The position numbers were made by a program, and so were the translations under genes. Under the pieces are notes generated by a model. That model ran no database searches and was not told the DNA's origin. It worked only from the letters and a program-made list of their open reading frames with translations. Below are positions 58,996 to 64,000 of a stretch of 64,000 nucleotides of DNA, piece by piece (position 1 is the stretch's first letter; every line of letters begins with the position of its first letter). The DNA is from Paratinospora sagittata (lineage: Eukaryota > Streptophyta > Magnoliopsida > Ranunculales > Menispermaceae): contig CM069598.1 of assembly GCA_035771175.1 (NCBI GenBank), forward strand, positions 21,621,438 to 21,685,437, read 5' to 3'.

Positions 58996-60011
58996 TACTA
59001 AAACATATTCCACACGGTTTACCAAGTAAGCTTATAATTAAACCACATCAATACACACATTATTATAATTATATTATATTCTTAATGACATATAATTAAA
59101 AATAAATAAACTCTCCAATTATTTGGTTCCACGTAGAAATATTTCTTTTATTATTTTCACCTACTTTAATGGAGAGCTTATCTAAGAAAGATTAATAGTT
59201 TTCTTACCTATCCATTCAAAACTATAGGCTATAGCGGCAATGGCAACACGTGTGCAGAGGATTCAGAATGTTGTTGCTGAAGCATCGCAACTAGCATGGG
59301 ATGCCGCGGGAGTTGGGATTCAGTGGCATTATTGTTATTATATTGAAGAACAATGAACTGTGATGTCCTTTCATGTGAGAGCCTTTCGGCGATTCTAATT
59401 ACAGAATGTTAGTCTAAATTATCACCACGCATTATATAAAAGCAGTCCAAATTATTATAATACACCTTTGTATCGTCTCACATTATTGCTAGGCCTATCA
59501 TAACTTTTTTTTTTAATTTGAAACGTTAGTTTGAATATGACAAAAATAATACAGTAATTTATTCAGTGCCCTTCGTGACAGTGTGTTGTTACACAAAGCT
59601 CTTTTAAAAACATTTGTATCTTTTATGAAAATAGATGGGCGCCGGAGTAGGTATAACACCGTGGAACTTGAACCCGTTCACAAGGGACGCTGCACGTCGG
59701 GTTTCCCAATGTTGTCCTCGATGGCCTTGAGCATTATTCAAAGAAAATAATAGTAATAACAAATATAAAATAAATTTATTTATTTTTTTATTTTTTGTTA
59801 ATAAATTGATAGAATTACATAATAACCATGTTGGTGTGAGATTCGTTTAATTCTTTAAGCAACGCAACTAGCTTGGATTGAACTGGAGTGTGGGAGCACA
59901 AGACCTATAGACAAAGAAAAAAAAAGTTATTAAGAGGGATATACATGTTGATCTAAGTAATTTTTCCCTTAAAATTCTTCTAAATATTTTGATGCTAACA
60001 AATAATATAAC
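58996..60011. other. Intergenic sequence with a 38-codon ORF and a G+C-rich patch
   Basis: A small plus-strand ORF at 59240-59356 (MATRVQRIQNVVAEASQLAW...) has higher G+C than its surroundings but no recognised family. 59640-59730 is a G+C-rich patch with 'ggaacttgaacccgttcac', a wording also found in SINE-like member 2. Otherwise AT-rich. Confidence 0.35.
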
Positions 60012-61200
60012 TATCACACCCCAAATATTCTCTTATTTACAAATTCCTTTAATAAGTGATTTGATAGTAAAATAAAAACAACAAAAATTTCAAGATTACA
60101 ACTTTTGTATTTCTAAACTTTACATTATTTCATGACTTATTTCCTATATACAAACTTATTTGTCTTTTTCTTCCATACGCCATATTTTGTACATAGTCAG
60201 ACTTAACTAACACACACAAGTGTCGAAATATTACAACCTTTATATACAAGCTAAGGTTAGTATGATCGACTTATTACTAGTTTATCCATAAATTTACATT
60301 ATTTGATGACTAGATCCTCCTTCATTCCTTTCCTTTTTCCTTTTTTTTTCCTACTCCTTTCCCTTAACATTAATTTCCTAGAGAGAAAGATTGAAAGGAT
60401 GAGCTTATGCTCAGTGAGTCCACTGGCGAATTTTTACACTTTAAGCAAAATATTAAAGTTGATATTCAATAATTGAAATATAAACAATATAACAACAACA
60501 GTTGCACACATATGCACGTAGAAACTTTGCTAGCAATTAAATAGAACATTTTAAGAAATTTGAAATAATAAACTACATCTAGCAATCTAGCATGGATCAG
60601 CTTTCAACCCAAGTAAACTACATTTAACATTCCAGCAAGAGCCAACTTCTAACCTAAATAAGTTGCATTTAGCAATCCAGCAAAGGTCAACTTCCAACCC
60701 AAATAACATTTCACTAGTGAAAATAAAGACACGGCATAACTTCAACATGAATATAAAAGTTAATGAAAAGACTAGAATGCACAAACCATAAGATCCTCCC
60801 CACCTTGAAGTGAATGCTACAACAATGTTTCTTTAAGCTTTTCCCGGAAATACAAAAAAGAAAGAGATTTTGAAAGAAGTTTTGTTTTGAAAGAATTTGA
60901 AAATCCCCCTATATTTATAGTATGAAATTTATGGGTTATTCTCAAAATGCCCTTCGGAGATCTTATTTATGTATCGTCGCGTCCTGTGCTCGGGTAAGGT
61001 CTCGGGAACGTTCTCGAGAGTTTTCTCCAAAAAATTATTTTAAAGTATTACTAACTATATCCTTTCTCAAGACATATCTCGAGATGATTCTTTTCAAATA
61101 ATATCAACTATATCTTTTCTCACTTTTATCCTCAAACTTTTCTCATAATACCAATTGTGTCCCTTTTATCCTTTTCTAGCTTTTAGGTGAAAATGTCACA
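60012..61200 (-). repeat. 3' LTR of Gypsy-2
   Basis: On the minus strand it starts TGTGACATTTTCACC right after ttctttaagggggaaggt. The other end (plus strand tatcacacccc at 60012) fits the usual tgtcacacccc with one G-to-A change. An approximate tandem repeat lies at 60578-60711 ('catctagcaatctagcatgg', 'catttaacattccagcaaga', 'catttagcaatccagcaaag'), with a period of about 55 bp. The left boundary is less certain than the right. Confidence 0.65.
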
Positions 61201-61233
61201 ACCTTCCCCCTTAAAGAATTTCGTCCTCGAAAT

Positions 61234-61731
61234 TTATTTCATTTCTTTAAGAGTAAAGCAACCAATGATTTTTTGGTCCCTAAAGATAGGTTCCTTAAAA
61301 ACTACATCACCCTTGAGTTGTATCTTCGAGACTACAACTGCTGATTTGGAAAAACAATAGTTTGATCCTTGTATTTTAAGAATAGTTTGGTTTGGAAGTG
61401 TCACATATACTCGTTTCTTCAGGCAGTCAATTTGAGCGTTTAATTGGATTAACCAATCCATTCCTAAAATTATATCAAAATCTTCAATGTTTAAAATCAA
61501 CGAATTTACTAAGAAAGGTTCACCGCCCATCCTAAGTTCATATTTGGAGAATAACTGTGTCATTTCTACTCTTGCCCCCATTGGTGTGGTTACCATTATT
61601 TTAGGATTCAAAGGTTCAACCTCTAACCCTAGTTGTTGTACTATGGAAGGAGTTATGAACCAATGGGTGGATCGTGTGTCAAATAATACCCAGACTTTGG
61701 AGTTGAATAAATGAAATATACCTTCAACCAC
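61234..61731 (-). pseudogene. Gypsy-2 aspartic protease
   Basis: 165 open residues. The active-site region reads 'VLFDTRSTHWFITPSIV', where the usual D-S/T-G has Arg in place of Gly, so catalysis is probably lost. Downstream 'FLVNSLILNIEDFDIILGMD' and 'WLIQLNAQIDCLKKRV' are typical of Gypsy proteases. The frame ends with 'DQKIIGCFTLKEMK' and a stop directly before the polypurine tract; in complete relatives about 1000 residues of pol follow this point. Confidence 0.8.
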
Positions 61732-61799
61732 AGTCGTGTCATGTTGCTCCCATGTGCGGCAGCAAATGTTTGGCCTTGTTGCTGTGGATTGGGTTGGTT

Positions 61800-62660
61800 A
61801 GGCTGCCCAAGTACAACATATTGATTTGTTGAGTACAATTTTTAACAATGTGGCTCACTCGTCCACATCGAAAACACGTTCTTACTTCCTGTCGCTGACC
61901 AAGGTTTGGTTTTGGTCCCTAGTTTCTTTTAGAGATACCCATTTCCTAGATTTGACCCTTGTGGCTTTGGCTTGACTTCCTATCTGCTCCTCTCGCTGAA
62001 ATTTCCCAATCCTTGAAACATTTTTCCCTTTATTCTTCCTCTGCTCCTGTTGCTGCCTCTCCTACTCGAACTGCATGGCCCGATTTACAACTTCTCTATA
62101 ATTCTCTACCTCCAAAATGGACAATGTTTGCCCTAAGTCGGGCCTAAGTCCATTATAAAATTTTTCAACTTTCTCTTTCATTTGCTATTGTAGATAGAGA
62201 AAATACTAATAATTTCATAAATTTTGTTGAATATTCCTACACCGTCATTTGTCCTTGGTTCAGCTTGAAAAATTCCAACCGTTTCTGCCTTTTCGTGGCT
62301 TTGGGAAAGTATTCCTCAATGAACACAACTTCAAATTCTAGCCACGTGATTTTAGCCACATCCAGGGTCGGATCTTCCTTAATTATTTTCCACCAACTGT
62401 GCGCAATTCCAACCAATTGATACGCGGCAACTGGAATCCTTCCCTCATCCAATAACCCCATCGCTTCAAAAGCTTTTCGAGTTTCGTCTAGCCACTTTTG
62501 TGCGACTTCTGCATCCGATTTTCCTTCGAAGGTTAATAGTTGGTCTTTTAAACTTGGTTATTTGTTTCGTCTGATAATCTTCTTCTACTCTTCTCACATT
62601 TGCATGAAATAGTTGAGTCGTGGCTCCATTAAGTCCACATAATGCACGAAACGTTGCAAA
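61800..62660 (-). pseudogene. Gypsy-2 gag remnant
   Basis: 'SLKDQLLTFEGKSDAEVAQ', 'KWLDETRKAFEAMGLLDEGR', 'AAYQLVGIAHSWWKIIKEDP', 'FIEEYFPKATKRQKRLEFFK' (62560-62240) match the retrotransposon gag domain. A stop follows at 62237-62239; the frame continues after it ('YNGLRPDLGQTLSILEVENY') and ends in a CCHC zinc knuckle 'CFRCGRVSHIVKNC' at about 61845-61886. Several stops and frame changes; not functional. Confidence 0.8.
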
Positions 62661-62700
62661 AAAAATTTCATCTCGGTCAGCGATGGTACCGATGACCCAT

Positions 62701-63712
62701 TGCCCTTTTCTGGTGGTGATGGATTGGTTGTAGGTACTCCACCTAGTGTATTAGCGTTTTTTGTAAATCGTTTCGGAGTAAACGTTGTCTCTATTTTGGA
62801 TGGCCCTACATCCCCAGTAGCTCACTCCTTGAAGCTTGGAATGAGTCGTTGGTGACTTGGCGTTGCGTCTGTACCATCATATTGTGGTACATATAAGATT
62901 TGTCCTAGTTAGATTATTAGGTTTCTCACCTAGCTTCTAGGTTAAAGACATAGAGTTTATCAGTTCCATTAGGTTTCAAACCTTTAGAATTTCAAATATA
63001 TTATTTAGTAAAATATTCATTTAGATATAATATGCATTTACGTACTATATTCATGTGTATAAAGTATACATTTAAATAAACTTATATAAAAATCATTCTT
63101 ATATATGTTTTAAACACGTATTTGTTTTTCATTGGCAAATAGCACTATATTCAATCATTAGTACCGATTTTGTGGTCAAGTTATTTCTAATTTCTCACGA
63201 TGTGAATTTAGATTTAAAATTCAAACAAATATCGCAATAAGTGAAAAACATCTATTGGATAATAGTTATCCATCAAGTTTATACGTCCCATATCATTCGA
63301 AGTTAAGGATAAAAAGTATCAACTAGCTTTTTCCATCATTGCCAAACATGGTCATGAATTGATTTCTTCTCACTCATCCCAAGTACGAGTCATACCCGTT
63401 ATGTCCTATACCACCCCAAATATGTCCATAGTTAGAATTCATGATTTGTCACCATCCCATCACACATGGTATCATGTACACACAACACAATAAATAACTT
63501 AGACTTTATACATTACTATATTAGTATAAAGTTACAAAATAATGTTCTTGACAAGCCTAGAATGTAAAAGATATGCATTATGTCAATAAATGAGTTGAAT
63601 GGTCTCCCTACAGCATGTAAGTCTCTTGGAACCATAAAATTGTGTAAAGTGCTGTATAGGACATAAAAACCACTTGAGTGCTGACATTTCATTCATGCTG
63701 CCATCTAAAATC
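62701..63712. other. Unassigned sequence upstream of Gypsy-2 gag
   Basis: AT-rich with no coding character. 'caccccaaatatg' at about 63412 recalls the Gypsy-2 LTR end, but the match does not extend, so I do not call a 5' LTR. Confidence 0.35.
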
Positions 63713-63859
63713 TTAGACATCATATTGTAAGGGGACAACAATGAAACAACTTCTACCCAATAAGCACAAAGACAATAACTTGACAAAATCATCCAATTCA
63801 ACAATAACTGAATCAGCTTCATCTTTCACACTTGAAGAATTCGAAGACGGACTTGATAC
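63713..63859 (-). CDS. Possible 3'-terminal exon of an unknown gene running off the right edge
   Basis: On the minus strand a T-rich stretch ending tgttctag (63867-63860) looks like a splice acceptor. It is followed by an open frame 'VSSPSSNSSSVKDEADSVIV', 'ELDDFVKLLSL...' to a stop at 63715-63713. The acidic/Ser-rich composition is more protein-like than the neighbouring ATG-started frame in another phase. No family recognised and nothing further upstream is in the window, so this is tentative. Confidence 0.25.
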   Translation of the reverse strand, partial: VSSPSSNSSSVKDEADSVIVELDDFVKLLSLCLLGRSCFIVVPLQYDV

Positions 63860-64000
63860 CTAGAACATGCACATTCTTTGTCAGCAACCATGCATAAGCC
63901 TAGAAGAAACCTAAAGTAAGAGTTAGGCAATTCCACAAAAGAAACAGAAAAACATAAGCATGACTATGAACAAGAGTAAATACATAATGCAGAAACTTGA
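63860..64000. other. Window edge, possibly intron
   Basis: T-rich on the minus strand ahead of the acceptor-like tgttctag; fits an intron but is too short to judge. Confidence 0.2.

Larger units (their letters stand above)
60012..62700 (-). mobile_element. Gypsy-2 retrotransposon, pol-deleted, minus strand
   Basis: Order on the minus strand: gag (about 62660-61900), zinc knuckle (about 61885-61845), protease (61731-61234), polypurine tract (61217-61201), 3' LTR (61200-60012). The protease frame ends only 17 bp before the polypurine tract, so RT, RNase H and integrase are missing. Gag and protease resemble Tekay-type proteins but the LTR is different and shorter (about 1.19 kb). The 5' LTR and primer site were not found up to 64000. 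Confidence 0.75.

Noticed and set aside
59640..59730. tRNA-like G+C-rich patch
   Set aside because: No cloverleaf could be drawn; the wording matches the SINE-like repeat better.
63400..63430. 5' LTR of Gypsy-2
   Set aside because: Only about a dozen bases resemble the 3' LTR end; the similarity does not continue and no primer site follows.
63583..63822. 79-codon ATG-started frame on the minus strand
   Set aside because: Another phase across the same bases has a better acceptor-like start and protein-like composition; neither is certain.

Overview
This window is a piece of a repeat-rich flowering-plant nuclear genome, most likely a eudicot. The support is the mix of plant-specific LTR retrotransposon lineages (Athila-like and Tekay/Del-like Gypsy, several Copia, SIRE-type LTRs), LINE and SINE-like fragments, AT-rich spacers with many (TA)n tracts, and a typical intronless plant SAUR gene. 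I cannot name the species. No rRNA, tRNA, CRISPR or bacterial-style operon is visible.

Layout. 1-1685 is unassigned. 1686-12974 is an old Athila-like Gypsy element (+) that has lost RT, RNase H and most of integrase; it carries a 5'-truncated SIRE-type LTR (copy A, 4313-9338), which itself carries a solo LTR of 'family a' (6554-9308). 12975-13514 and 32900-38827 are non-LTR sequence split by an old Copia element (Copia-1, 13515-32899, TSD ttgat). Copia-1 is interrupted by a family b solo LTR (14563-16919), a reverse-oriented SIRE-type solo LTR (copy B, 19138-24535, itself carrying a family c LTR), and a reverse-oriented family a solo LTR (25829-30746, itself carrying a family b solo LTR at 27306-29485). 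38828-55066 is a second nest: a 5'-truncated Copia-2 split by a complete, very young Tekay-like Gypsy element (40520-51109, minus strand) and a family c solo LTR (51304-54395). 55067-60011 is the gene-bearing interval, with a SAUR gene at 57142-57561 as the only confident host gene. 60012 to about 62700 is a decayed Gypsy element on the minus strand whose protease runs almost directly into the polypurine tract and 3' LTR. A possible terminal exon of an unknown minus-strand gene lies at the right edge.

How it fits together. Target-site duplications (TSDs) at most of the junctions let the insertion order be read directly: Copia-1 is old (its LTRs differ at very many positions), while the Tekay-like element is recent (two 2844-bp LTRs with about six differences found by eye). 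Solo LTRs outnumber complete elements, which points to frequent LTR-LTR recombination. The most unusual signals are (1) two arrays of short hairpins inside the SIRE-type LTR, one present in both copies with a G-U wobble favouring pairing on one strand only, and (2) a TGACGTCA palindrome 19-23 bp inside both ends of the family a and b LTRs, decaying mainly at its central CpG.
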